DNA from: Epiperipatus broadwayi
Taxonomy: Eukaryota > Onychophora > Udeonychophora > Euonychophora > Peripatidae
DNA: 64,000 bases
Direction: 5' to 3'
NCBI GenBank assembly: GCA_028023455.1
Contig: JAQFVV010006454.1
Span: 975,001 to 1,039,000 of the forward strand
Shown here: one piece after another, positions 49,823-62,002 of the stretch
Layout: the number at the start of each line of letters is the position of its first letter
How positions within the stretch are numbered: the first letter of the stretch is position 1
Made by a program: the position numbers and the translations under genes
The notes under the pieces: generated by a model
Seen by the model: only the letters and a program-made list of their open reading frames with translations
Databases searched by the model: none
What the model was told of the DNA's origin: nothing

Positions 49823-49965
49823 TAAATTTATAAATAAATATTTGAAAATACAGTATTTAAAAATTTATAAAAATTATATGTATAACCGTAACTTAGAAGC
49901 GGTTATACATATAATTTTTATAAACTTTTAAATCCTGTATTTTCAAATATTTATTTATAAATTTA
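49823..49965. mobile_element. Near-perfect hairpin element, 66-bp arms
   Basis: Arms 49823-49888 and 49900-49965 are reverse complements with only two mismatches, separated by 11 bases. Outer ends read TAAATTTATAAATAAATATT and its complement; inner ends are ATATGTATAACCG and CGGTTATACATAT. Both sides lie in TA-rich sequence, which would fit TA-target insertion of a Tc1/mariner-type MITE but makes the duplication unreadable. A 67-codon open frame across it is an artefact. Confidence 0.82.
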
Positions 49966-49988
49966 CATATATATATAATGAAGCAGTT

Positions 49989-50010
49989 GGATCTGAGTTC
50001 GATCCTAGCT
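49989..50010 (+). repeat. B-box-like fragment
   Basis: GGATCTGAGTTCGATCCTAG contains GAGTTCGATCC, close to the pol III B box. No A box in position upstream, so at most the tail of a tRNA-derived SINE. Confidence 0.35.
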
Positions 50011-53000
50011 TCATGACATCTAGCCATAAGCCCACTTCAAACCCTAGTACTAACCTTAAATTTCTGATGCAATTGGGCTTTATACATTCAATCCACGCTA
50101 ATTTTCATAAAGAAAAACTTATTTTATAAATGTGTATTAAAATTAATTCGTTTGAGTTTAAATTAATCAATGCTATTAATAAATTCATGATAAAATTATT
50201 CATGAATTTATATATATATTTATAAATATTTAAATATATATAATTGTTTGAAAGTTTCATTGCGTAGGGAATGTTTTGATTTTACTTTAAAATAATTTGT
50301 TAAAATTTTAGTGATTAAAAGCTACATTCTTTTGATAAGCTTTCAGATTTTTCCTTTCCAAAGACAATGGGTAAAGTTTTATTAATTAGAAAAAAGATAA
50401 GTATTTAAAATGTAAGGATGGTCGCTAATTAAAATCATTTTTCTGATTTTAAAAATTCATTTTCTAATTAGAAAATGAATTCAAGTTAATGAGTTTGAAA
50501 GCCTTATTGAAGGAATGTATCTAAAAACAACTAGTAATTTTTTATAAGATTGATAATAAAAGCTCGCCTGAAGGCATCAGAGGACAGTATAAGTAACCCA
50601 GAAAAAGTTTTCAAGCAGCTATTATTCCTCAAAAAAAAGCCATCTTTGTTGCAGAAAAGTGCCAGTAAACTCTATGTGTTTTAAAATCATTAATTCAAAT
50701 AGTGTTCCTATCATGGTAAGGGGCTAAACATCAGGAATCTGGCTACGGTTCCTGAAGTCCCCTGAAAATCTTCAATGAAGCTGCTAAATCCTTTCCACTG
50801 CCAAAATCATGAAAATCAATTAAAATTCTGTTTAAGTAATCGACCAAATGCGTACCTATGTTTTACCAACTTGGACGTGTAAACTAAGGAACCAGTCCCA
50901 GAAAAAATGAGTAATATATTTCCATAATGAACCTTAAACTTTCTGGCCAGTTTCCAAACTTTACTTTACACTCCCTTTAAGAGCTCTTTTCATTCTTTAA
51001 TGTAATAATCTCTGTGTAAAATCTTTTATTTATGCTATTTTAAATTATATAAATTCTCTCAATCTCTAGTCCTTAGATTTAATTTTTCTTTCTTACAATG
51101 GTGGTTCATTCACTATATTATATATATATATATCATGTGATTTACTAATGTTGTTTATTTTAATTATATGCCAATAATCCTTCGACTCGATGAGCTCCTT
51201 TGTTCCATTTGCTTTATGCAAATAATATAATATTAAGTCTAATTGTAACTCTTGCCTATTAGAACTAGATTTATACAGTTCTATTAATCATCGAGTTGAA
51301 AGAAAATATTAAATGTTTGTTATTTTTATAATTGGCTAATAATAAATTATTAGATCCATTTCTAATCTATGCCCCAGCTATTTTCTCATATTCACCAATG
51401 TGTACTTATTCATATATAATGTTAAAATGTTTTTGCAAAAGGGTCAATAAAGGAATCAACTAAATACATTCTGATTCAAATTGTTTTTACTATCTGTTAA
51501 TATTCAGGAAGGGCATGATGTTTGGGGCATAATTAATATAATTTTATAAATGCTTTAAAATTGTTTTAGTTAAAAGCTCGTTTGACTTTAATTAATTTGA
51601 TCAAGTCATCATGTAGAGCATTCTTTAATTGGGTTTTATTATTCAAACAGTGACTCTCAAGTCATCATCTTCGAACGTTGTTGACATAGGGAATCTTCTG
51701 CTCCATTAAGCTTGTCAGTGGTAATACTACTGTTGTTTTAAATTATAGAGGAAGAAAGCACTTCCTTCCCCGATCATGTTATATTTGGAACACCAAAGGT
51801 TCATAGCTATGACTCGGCCTGGTTTTCCCATGCTCCACATCTCCTTAAAGGGCAGTAAGACTTGTCAAATATAAGCTGCCATACTACTTTCAAATCACTG
51901 ACCAGCTATTATCTTTCATGTTCATTTTACATCTCATAATTTGTCAGAACCATTATCTTTCTGTTCCAGTAAAGCCTGCTCTTATGCTCGTAATTCATGA
52001 TGAAGTGATTTTAATTAAAGTCGAACAAATTCTCAGTTATCTCAAAGTAAATAAGTTTTCCACTAAAGATTAAAGTTATGCCCTAAAATACATATCTTGC
52101 TCTTCATGAATGGATTTGCGAATGTGGAAATAAATCTCACATTCTGTCATAATAAAATCAGAATAATAATTTCCATCACCACCAATACCTTTATCTGCCT
52201 TCATTTTCTTGTTGGGGGCATAGACATAGAATTCCATAATATTGCATAATACTCATTGGCATATAATAAGGACCGCCACTCTTATTATAATTATAAACTT
52301 TGTTAAAGGCTAGAGATGATTAATATAATCATCAGTTAAAATTCAAACAAAACTATTACTATATTTTATAAACACACTTGGTTTCTTAGTTATTAATTCT
52401 CTTATTCAATAATTATTTTAATGTTAAGGCTCGCTGTCTGTGTTGGCAACCCGAACATATACATATGATTCGATTTAAAATTATCATTAGTTAATTTATT
52501 ATCCAATATTAATGTCAGTTCAGGGGTCTCTAATCCTCACCAACTGTTGAGCTAGTTTCTTGGTGCATAGCACTGTGCTGTCTATTTAGATTTCTACTAA
52601 TCTGAGCTGGTGAGTTGGGTTTGAATTCAGTTTGGTTCAGCTGAGTTTGGATCCGACTTCCAGTTTAGGTGTTTGATGTTTTTCGACCAATACAATATAT
52701 ATGTGTGTGTGTTCCATTTAGCATCAGTGAATATACAACATCTGTAATATTATGTAAACTATTTAATGATAGTATTTAAAAACTGTGAATTGACACTGAC
52801 AGTTATTAAAAAGAATATGTCTTAAAAGTATACCTCATCATTTGATATCGAAAGGAAAGTATTTTTCATCAATAAAAAGACAGCATAGTGGTAGTATTAA
52901 TAATAGGAAAGGCATTGTGATAGTAAAATAATTGTCCAGTAACAATATAAAAGAAAAAAAATAGCTGCAAATTGTTAATTATTTTAAATTAAAAAGTTAG

Positions 53001-53039
53001 TCATGATATTAAATCTAAACAAAAATGGTAAATTGTTGA
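50011..53039. other. Mixed stretch, no recognised gene
   Basis: Parts (50570-50960, 51600-52300, 52520-52690) are less A+T-rich and could be old mobile-element remains, but no motif could be read in either strand. A short inverted pair, TCGACTCGATGA at 51182-51193 and TCATCGAGTTGA at 51288-51299, may bound a small element. Confidence 0.45.
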
Positions 53040-53722
53040 CATCATAAAAGAATAGTTGAGGAAATATTGGAAAGTTTTACACCAAATCCGAGTTGAAGAA
53101 GGCACAGTAATATTTATACTTAAGAAGTATTTATTAAAAATTTTAATCTATTCAGTCTTGTGTCAGGTTTATCGAAACTTTCTCACTTTAAACCAATCGA
53201 AACAACTTGTTGGATTTAAAAATACTTTTAGCGTAGTAAATCACATCCAAATATTTTTAAAAGAAATATGGAATGCACCAATAAATATGAGATATCATTA
53301 TAATTTAGATTTATAGATTATGAAAAGGAATTTAATTTTATAACCATTTTACCAGGGGTAAAAGCTTTGGAGTAGCAGACATTACTAAATTTAAAAAATA
53401 TCAAAATATAGATGCAGTAATTAGATTATATGATGATACTAAAAAGGTAAAAACTGATAAAATATAGAATAGAGTGATTATATATTTCCAAATGTTAGAC
53501 TTGAATAAAAAATATTTTGGGGATTAATATGAAAGCCATTTAAATAAAAAATAAATGAATATTACTTGAATCATCTAGATTTTTTAATAATAGGATTATT
53601 TTTTGCAAATAATGTTTTGGAGTTTCAGGAAATATTACAACAATTATCAGATGAAAGTATAAAAATAGAACTAAGGATAAATAGTAAAAAAAGCCTAATG
53701 TCATATCTGACCTTGCCTTTAG
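53040..53722 (+). mobile_element. RTE-type LINE fragment, RT region, decayed
   Basis: A plus-strand RTE fragment. At 53206-53325 one reads VGFKNTFSVVNHIQIFLKEI, the conserved AGFRxxxSTxDHI region before motif A, then a damaged motif A (IDYEKEFNF-like, across a stop). At 53560-53700 follow YLNHLDFLIIGLFFANNVLE, where the FADD catalytic box is lost, and EFQEILQQLSDESIKIELRI followed by NSKKSLMS, the segment that follows motif C. Both endonuclease and 3' tail are missing: the similarity stops near 53722. Non-functional. Confidence 0.72.
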
Positions 53723-54020
53723 AAGTGGACTATTCCAGATTTCTTGCCTGATGGGCTAGCACCCAGTTGCTATATAATGTGGATGAACCCTTTGTTGGGG
53801 TTCACACACTGAATCCAAATGTTTTCAGTAAAGTAGGAGATCTGACAATAAATAGTCAGCCTTTTTGGAGCAAGGCAGAAAGTATTAACTTCTATCAACC
53901 TTGACAACTGAACATGCTCTCCAGTGAAACCTCTGCATACAGCAAGGGTGTCTTCATTAGTCACTACTGATACATCTATGCAGTGAAGCAAGTCCACCTA
54001 TGACTGGAGACTTCTATGAT
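53723..54020. other. Less A+T-rich unassigned block
   Basis: It joins directly to the broken end of the RTE fragment and, with the next 300 bases, may be part of another inserted element. I could not establish ends. Confidence 0.4.
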
Positions 54021-54026
54021 TGCAGT

Positions 54027-54125
54027 CAACTCAAGGCAAGCTGTTTGAGTGCATTTGAAAGAGTCCAAACTAAAGCTGATTTGAGGCAAGCTGTCTAGTA
54101 CATCCAGGAGAGTCTTGAACTCATG
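54027..54125 (+). repeat. Degenerate tandem repeat, three AGGCAAGCT units
   Basis: CTCAAGGCAAGCTGTTTGAG, TTTGAGGCAAGCTGTCTAG and CATGAGGCAAGCTAATC occur 40-50 bases apart, the first two followed by related sequence (GAGTCCAAACT and GAGTCTTGAACT). Confidence 0.7.
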
Positions 54126-56181
54126 AGGCAAGCTAATCATATAGCTGGACGTGAATAGACTATCTCCTCATTAATTGTATAAACTATATTTGTATTATTG
54201 ATTAAGTAATGTGTGTGTATTTTGTAACTAATAAATTATACATATTAATTGTTGAGTAGTTTATCATTACTTTTTTCTGTTAGTTTGGAACCGAACCTGT
54301 AAAGCAAGCCAAACACTACTTAAGATAATAATCAATGGAAAATAAATAAATAAAGACTGATAAACATGAATAAGAATGAATTAATTACAAATACTTTCCA
54401 AATTGTTTTTACAGATGAAAATAAGATAGATTAAATTGGTCATAAAAATTAAACATAGATTGAATATTTTTGAATTAAAATGTTATGCCTATATGTTTCA
54501 ATAAACTTTAATATATGTATTCTAATTATTCTTGCATATAAATCTGGTACCGTTTCTTAGCTGAAAAGCAATACAGAAACTTAAAATCCACAACTAATTA
54601 TTAAACAAGAAAATTAAAAGATCAAAACTAAATAAATAATGGGTGAGAAGTTGATAAAACGTTCATCTTTGATTTTAATAAAATACTAAAAGGCTGAAAT
54701 TGATGAATAATGATAATAAAATTTTTAGATTTCGGTGTGAAAGCTATGATTCAGAGATTATTATATTTGGAGAGACATTCACCCTCAGCAGTTTGGTAAT
54801 GATTAAAAATCATGATTAGACAAAATAAAATAACATTTATTAAAATAATTCTTTCTTTTCTTCTAAATTTCTTCAATGAGACAAAAGTATTCCCTATAAA
54901 GTGAATTTATTTTAGTTTTAACCAAGAAATAAATCACTTCAAAGATTTTCACGGGCTGCAGATATAAATGAAATATTATCTGGGTACATTCCATGTATAA
55001 TTTATCACATATATATATATATATAAACCAGCGTTAAATTTATTTTATTTTACTAATAAAAAATATAAAAATTAAATGATATTCTAGTCAGCTTCAACTT
55101 TCCTTCCTTATTTACAAAAGTTCCAGTTTTCTAAATGGTGCAATTTACAAAATTATGTTATTAAATTAACTAAACATTGTCTTTCAAATATTTATTTTAT
55201 GTATAATAAATAATATTATAAGCAGATTTTGGGTACTCTGATGAGCTCACCACTCTTAGAAATAATAGCAGATTTATTTATGAAATATATAGAAATTCGT
55301 GCTTTAGAGCAAAAGTTCCCAAACTTTTTTCATCTGCAGACCTCTTTACCAAAATCTTTTAAAACCATTGACCCCTAGTCATTTATTTTACTTACTCAAA
55401 TTAAAAAAATTGTATAGTACTCAATATTAAATATTTCATTAGATAACAAAATTTTCATTTTTATTACTTGTAATTAATGATTAAAAAAGATAAAAGGACT
55501 ATCGAATATGGCATTATTTTGTGCCACATTTAATATTGAAACCTGTACTAACAAAAATTAAAGCAAAAAAATACAAGTAAAGTTTTTCTTAATTTTGACA
55601 TTTATGAAATATGTAAATTCAAAATAAGTACAAATATTAAAATCATCTTATTAAACTTAGAAATGAAGTGAAAAAGTCAACATATTCAGACAGAATTAAA
55701 CTTCAACAAAATTACAACAACAAAAGATTTTAATCAGAATTATAAAAATACCAAATAAATTAGCTTGGAAAACTAAATTAAATGAGATGGGTGCACCTGG
55801 TGATCTGTCAATGATTTATCTAGGTCTGTTTTTAAATTAGTAAATTGCATTCTCAAATCTTCATGTTAAGTGATATGCAAGTGATATCTGTTCTGAAACA
55901 AGTTTCTGAACCCTCTCTCTACCAGATATGATAATGGAAATGCCAGAAAATACTTTTGTACAATGGTCCATAGAGCCTTCAACAGATGTGGAAATATCTT
56001 CTTGCATTCAAAACTTTTAATAACCCTGTTTGAATTGTATCTTGAGATTCTCATTTATGCTGATGGTTATCACTCATCTTGCAAAATTATATTTTGTTCT
56101 GCACTAGTAATGTATTGGTATATTATCCAGTCTGGTATTTCTAATGATAGAAGATTTTTGAACCAAGTTTTGAAATCTAAG
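54126..56181. other. A+T-rich stretch without recognised genes
   Basis: A TA run lies at about 55011-55024. The overlapping open frames at 55866-56247 on opposite strands show no known domain. Confidence 0.5.
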
Positions 56182-59100
56182 TGTATAAATAGCCCTGGGA
56201 TTTTGCACTCATTATTATTCAGCTATTCACTTTTATTCTACTTGTGATGTGTATTGTTTCGACTTTGTATTCTACATATGATCCTGATTTGAATTGCTGT
56301 GCTGCCTGATTCTAAAATGATTTCTGTCCACATCTGGAGATCACCATTGCTAATAGTACCTTTTGTTGTTCACCATTAGTAAATTCTTCCAATTGCTAAA
56401 TATGATCATCTTTGCAGAATGCCAAAACTACACACCATGATAAATCTTCTCTACAACATGTCATGCTAAACCAACACAAATATGAACCCCAGATCTCAAG
56501 ATGTTCCTTCAATATCATGTTGTAAAAGCCTGAACAAAACCTGATCCCTAGGATTGCCTCCAACTTCCTGAACATATAAATAAAAAACAAAATCTTCATA
56601 GGATTTTTAAAGTAAAATAAACAATGTGCATTGCTGAAAGTCAACAGCTGGGTCTAGCATTATGCCTCAAGGTAAAATGTTTTCATTTTCGAACTAGGGT
56701 TTAAATTTCTTATTAAAATTCTCAGCTTAATCTTAAAAGAAAACTCACTTTATAATATGTTTTGCATATTTAATTTAAATATCTTTAATGATACATATTT
56801 TATTTATAGTGTGTGCTGGACTATTAGTTTTAAGATTTTATATTTTCATATTTTTATTTATTTATTCGAGAGTGTATTGTGAGTTTCTATTTTTATATGC
56901 TTAGTGTTTTTTTATTATTATTTTTATTACTAACCCTGGATAAATACTTGGGAAAATATTAGTAATTTTCTTTTATCTCATCTGTCCCCTTTTAGTTATA
57001 ATTAATTTAGATAAGCTTGGTTTGTGTTTACTATAGACTATAAATATTTTGGCTGGTGTTTTATCAAGTGTACTGTTCTGTTTTTCCTAAATCGAAGATT
57101 TTTTCTTCTATTTAAGATTATGCATGGTCATAATCTTTTCTGGTTCTATTTTATTGTCTTGTATTTGGGTCAATTGTGAAACACCTTGAACATGGTTAGT
57201 CATGATCTCTTCTGCAGACATATGTTATTCTTGGTCCCGATGCTTTATTCACGGCCAAGGAAAGCTCACCTGTGCTGTTTCATTATATTCCTTGCAAGAC
57301 CATTTTATTTTATGAAATCTCTAAATAGGGAAACTGGAATTAGTTTTTTATAAATTACTGGAAGGAAGATATTATAAATCCCTCTATTTAAATCATAGGT
57401 GAGAAAACAAACTTATCTGCCAACATATTTAATGTTTCCAAAACTCACATTCACTCCCTGATAAATACTCTAGATGAATCTAGATCAAACTCTTATATTT
57501 TGTTTGCCTGAGATTTATTTCAGTCTTGAATTTAATAAACTTTAAAAATTATTTAAAATTATTTTGGACTGACATTTGTATTTGTGGTCTTTTTTCAATT
57601 ATCTGAACAATTAGAATGATCTCTTTTTCTCTCTGGGTCTAGCTGGTGGCATTTATCATCATTAACTTTTGATCACCATAAATTAAATTTTCTAGGTCAT
57701 TAGTGACCTTGTGGCACCTTTTGTGATTAAACAAAGATAGAAATGACTGGTACAATATATTGTACTGGTCACTTTTTTACTTCTTTTGATCCCTGAAAGT
57801 GCCACTAGATCACAAACTACCTAAAAAATTTAATTTTACTGTGATCAAAAACTTAACAATGATGATAAATACTACCAGCTAGACCCATGAAGAGAAAGAG
57901 AACTTTAACATTGTTCAGACATTTGAGAAAATAATACAGAGACAAACATTAGCCCAAAATAATTATAAATAATTTTAAAGTTTAGTAAATTTAAAAAAAA
58001 AAAAAAACATCAGTCAAACAAATATGAAAGTTTGACCTAGATATCTCCAGCATATTTATCAGAGTGTGTACAAGAGTATTGGCATCAAACACTTAGACAG
58101 AAAAGTTTGTTTTTTCACCTAAAAATTATAAAGGATTTGTAATGTCTTTCTGCCAGTGATTTATATAAACAAACTCCAGTTTTCCTTTATTTAGAAATTT
58201 CAAAAGAAAATGATCTTGCACAGAAGTCAACAAACAGGACAGGCAAGCTTTTTTTAGCCCAGAAATAAACATTGGTAAATAAGAATGTCAAATGCCTGCA
58301 AGTGCTCCAGGGAAAAGGCCACATTCAAGACCCCCATGGCCAATTCCAACAAGAGAAACAATAAAAGATATGTAATCTTAAATTGAAAAAAACAAAATCC
58401 TCATGATTTAGGAAAAACAGAACAATACAACTGATAAATTACTAACCAAAAAATTTACAGTCTGCAAAAAATGCAAACCCAGATTGATGAAAATTATAAC
58501 GAAAGAATGAGAGGCAGGGGAGTTAAAAAAAAACTACTAATATCTGCTCATGCATTTATCAAGGGTTAGTAATATAAAGAGAGACAATAACTATAAAATC
58601 TAAACTCACAATATACCCTCAGATAAATAAATTTAAAATAAGAATTCTCAAAATTAAGATGTCAATACATGTAATAATAAGAAAAATACATAATAGAATA
58701 ATTAGTGATATTTAAGTGAGTATGTATAATTTATTTTAGAGACAGGTTTCTTTTTAGATTAAGCTCAGACTTTGACATAGAGATTTAAACAAGAGATCTG
58801 AGCCCTGGTTTCAATGTACAAAAGTTCAGTTATCTTTCCAGCTTTAGATTGTCCGTAGAGTTATTCGAGCGCAGCATGCATAGTTCTTTCTAACTTGAGT
58901 ACATCACAATGATATTTGGTCTTTAGTAATCTGACTGTAATGTCTGAGAAAAATTTTAGGATTAGTGTTTAAACTAGACAAATAGGTCATGTTCTTGAAG
59001 GCACAATTATGGAGTTCCAAGGTTCATCTTGAGATTCTTTAGCATTGCATATTTTAGGAAGGTTTCTCATGGTGTGCATTTTTGCATAGCAAATGGATGG

Positions 59101-59272
59101 TCACTACTAACATGACAAATAATAATTACTATTAACAGTCTGCAGAAACACACTTGGCAATCTGCATTGAGCAGTTAACAAATATAAAAATTAGAATCAC
59201 TTTGAATAAGAAATGCAATAGGAAATAGAAGCAGAATGTAAATTCAGTCAAAAACCCAGTGTTATTTATGTG
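56182..59272. repeat. Giant imperfect palindrome, about 1.5-kb arms, nearly no spacer
   Basis: The left arm (56182-57757) and right arm (57758-59272) are reverse complements over their whole length, with many substitutions and small indels. The centre is GTACAATATATTGTAC (57750-57765), itself a perfect palindrome. Landmarks going outward, left against the complement of right: CTGGGTCTAGCTGGTGGCAT / ATGGGTCTAGCTGGTAGTAT, TGTTCTGTTTTTCCTAAATC in both, TACTAACCCTGGATAAAT / TACTAACCCTTGATAAAT, CTCAGCTTAATCTTAAAAG / TGAGCTTAATCTAAAAAG, and ATAAATAGCCCTGGG / ATAAATAACACTGGG at the outer end. No protein-coding frame was found in either arm. The right arm ends about 50 bases before the LINE reading frame. 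Confidence 0.83.
57750..57765. repeat. Centre of the giant palindrome
   Basis: GTACAATATATTGTAC is a perfect 16-bp palindrome marking the symmetry point; the flanking five bases on each side are only partly complementary. Confidence 0.9.
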
Positions 59273-59324
59273 AATTGTTATCTCCCACCTAACCTTTGCT
59301 GAGGACAGTTTGGATTAATCTATC

Positions 59325-60782
59325 ATGTTCTGCAAAATTGCTGGCATTAACATTCGCGGCATCAACTCAATTGATAGAGTTCTAGCTATTAAAAACTGGC
59401 TCTCGCTCTGCTCCCCTCATATACTTCTTATGGGTGAAACTAAATATCACCATAAGACCGATCATAAAATACTATCTCTTCTCTCAACTCTCGGATTTAC
59501 TAGATTTTCTGTAGGCCATTCTGTTTCAGGTGGAGTCGGTATTCTACTCAGCAAGTCAACACCACCAAACAGTTTTAGCATTCTATTCCTAGATGCCAAT
59601 ATTATTATCATAGAAATAGACTATTGGGGTTATCCGATCATCATAGCTTATATATATACAGCCAAAGACACCTCTCAATATCTAAAAATAATCCACATCC
59701 TAAATGCCATCAATGCTAACAGAGCCTCCCCTACTATTCTTCTGGGAGACTTTAACACCACATACAATGACTTCAACAAGAGATTTTTGCATCTAATAAA
59801 TCGCAGATTAATGTGTGGAGAGGGATTCTTCCCTCCCGAAGCCTACTCTTTCTATACTAAAACTAAAAAGTCCCTGATTGATTTGGTTTACTACACCCCA
59901 GACCTCCATTTCAACCTTGATGCAGCCTTGGCTCCTGTTGCTTTCTCTGATCATATGGCTCTAATCTTACAACTTACACCTATTTCAATCCCTGCACCTA
60001 TTGATGGACCTGGTAAAACCATGCGCATGATCACCCAATCAAATATGACCGAAGCGATAGTATCTGAGGCATACATCCTTTTCCAGAAAATAAACATCCT
60101 TTCCCTTCCTGCTGAGGAGGGCTGGTTTTCCTTCATCGGAATACTACAATCCATATTAAATCACCACGCCAGGAAAATCAAAGGACCTAATGGCCTTCTA
60201 AATGATCTAACAGACATTAATATACAACTTCAAGCTTTACAGCAAAATTTCACAAATACAGAAAAAATCATCTTCCTTAAAAATCTGTACAAAATCAAGC
60301 AAAAGTCCCTTGCAGAATATATATCCATCAGAAGAGCCAAATGTTTCTTAGCACAACAACACTGCTGGATGAGAGACTACCTTAGATGGGCACTGGGGTA
60401 CAATAGAAAACAAATCACTCCCTTATCCATTAATTCTAATGGAACCAATCTCATTGGCTTTCCAATGATGCAGCACATCAGCAAACAATTCTGCCAATTA
60501 ATGCAAAAAGATGGAGCTCCTCCTATAAACAGCTGGTTGGATGCTGGTGACCCCGGCGAACATGGCATCACAGAAATCCAAATCAAAAAGAAGATAACAT
60601 CTCTCCCGGACGGCGTTCATCCTGGCCTTCATGGCATCCCAAATTTCCTTCTCAAACACCTCAGTCAATTCACTGTGCCAATTAGTAAAAAAATGATTGA
60701 TCACCTAGCCTCCAGCAACAGAAACATAACAGATCTTTACCCAGTGGCACTTGTGCCTTTTATTAAAAAGCAAAACCACTAA
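59325..60782 (+). pseudogene. LINE ORF2, N-terminal part: APE endonuclease
   Basis: A 485-codon open frame starting at the first ATG after an in-frame stop at 59316-59318. Residues 5-215 form an APE-type endonuclease that nicks target DNA to prime reverse transcription. The active-site motifs are all visible: Asn in GINIRG (residue 9), Glu in GETK (38), Tyr in AYIYTAKD (near 109), GDFN (141-144), SLIDLVYY (183-190) and SDH (208-210). The remainder (to about 460) is the linker and start of the reverse transcriptase, with the LPDGVHPGLHGIPNFLLKHL pre-RT motif near 427-446. The frame runs into a stop at 60780 because of a single-base change in the A-rich stretch just before (60760-60775); the next frame continues the protein. 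A nearly full-length, recently inactivated gene. Confidence 0.88.
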
Positions 60783-62002
60783 ACGACATTAACAATATCC
60801 GGCCAATTTCCATGACCCCATTGCTTATCAAGATAATTGAATCAGTCATTAAAGATCAAATCCAAACTCAAATCCTTAGCCATATCTCGTCAAACCAATA
60901 CGGGAAAAAGGGATCATCAACCTCGCATGCTATGTCCAATGTAACTGCACTATTCAATTACATCAGAGGACATCGTAAATCAAAACCTATTGCTGTCCAG
61001 CTGGATGTTGCTGCAGCATTTGATTCAGTCCAGATAAATATCCTCCTGGATATTCTGATGGAATGCGACATTCCAGCCGGGATTGTTCAGATGATCAGCA
61101 ATCTGCTCAACAACAGAGAGATTTTTCTCTCTCTTGATGGCAAGATTACACCAGGCTTCAAGCCATACAAGTCGATCCCTCAAGGATCTCCACTCAGTGC
61201 CCTTTTCTTCACAGCATACATCAACCCTCTTCTGATGGATATGGAAAAAAACCTCCCAGGAATTTTCCTTCCCTCTCTCAATAAAAACTTCAATGTATTT
61301 GCATATATAGATGACATCATGGTTGTTCTTCCCACCATTAAATACCTTCCCCATCTCATGAACATCTTAAACAGAAATACAGCGAAACTTGGCCTACAAA
61401 TAAACTTTGACAAATCTTCCATCTGGAAGATCATGTCTGGTAAACAAATTAACTCTCCCTTTTCTGCAAAACCCCAAAGATACCTAGGTTTCCCAATCTT
61501 CAAAACACCAACTGCAATGGCAAGAGAGATTCAAGATGCAATCCTCCATTCAACTGAAGCCATCACCACGTCACTCTCTAGAGTATACCTTTCATTATAT
61601 GGAAAGGTTGGCCTCCTCAACATGATCATAATGCCAAAAATCTCATATTATCTTCCATTTGTAAAAATGTCTAAACAGTTTCAAAATAAAATCAACCGAT
61701 TATGTACCAAACTTCTCTGGAGAGGAAGGACAGTTGCTATTAGCTTGCGAGGCATCCAACGACCACGCAGGTTCAATGGACTGTCATTCCACTCAATACA
61801 AGCAATCATTTTACAGAAAACCCACAACACTCTACATAATCTGATCATCTCATGTGGATACTCCAACATTATTAAAAAAATTACACCGACAGATCGTCCT
61901 CCGCCCTCTGCCAGTTCATGGATAGCCTCCCTAATAGACCACTTACAACTTTATAACCCAATAATGGCCTCTAACCTTAACAAAAAAATCACCTTATGGT
62001 AA
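60783..62002 (+). pseudogene. LINE ORF2, middle part: reverse transcriptase
   Basis: Continuation in the neighbouring frame (LNDINNIRPISMTPL begins it, the usual start of the RT fingers). Counting from the ATG at 60812: QLDVAAAFDSVQ at 63-74 is motif A with the catalytic Asp; SIPQGSPLSALFF at 121-133 is motif B; FAYIDDIMVV at 163-172 is motif C, with both Asp present and Ile in place of the more common Ala; GLQINFDKSSIW and YLGFPI follow. The polymerase copies element RNA at the nick made by the endonuclease. The catalytic residues are intact. The frame stops at TAA (62000-62002) after LNKKITLW, but the same frame reads on without interruption, so this is a single nonsense mutation. Confidence 0.88.

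Noticed and set aside
51182-51299. Small element bounded by TCGACTCGATGA / TCATCGAGTTGA
   Set aside because: Only one 12-base pair with one mismatch; could be chance.
53723-54310. Possible LTR following the RTE fragment
   Set aside because: Composition and a few motifs suggest it, but no consistent TG...CA ends, duplication or partner could be found.
61025-61503. Two overlapping minus-strand frames over 100 codons
   Set aside because: Antisense shadows of the LINE reverse transcriptase.
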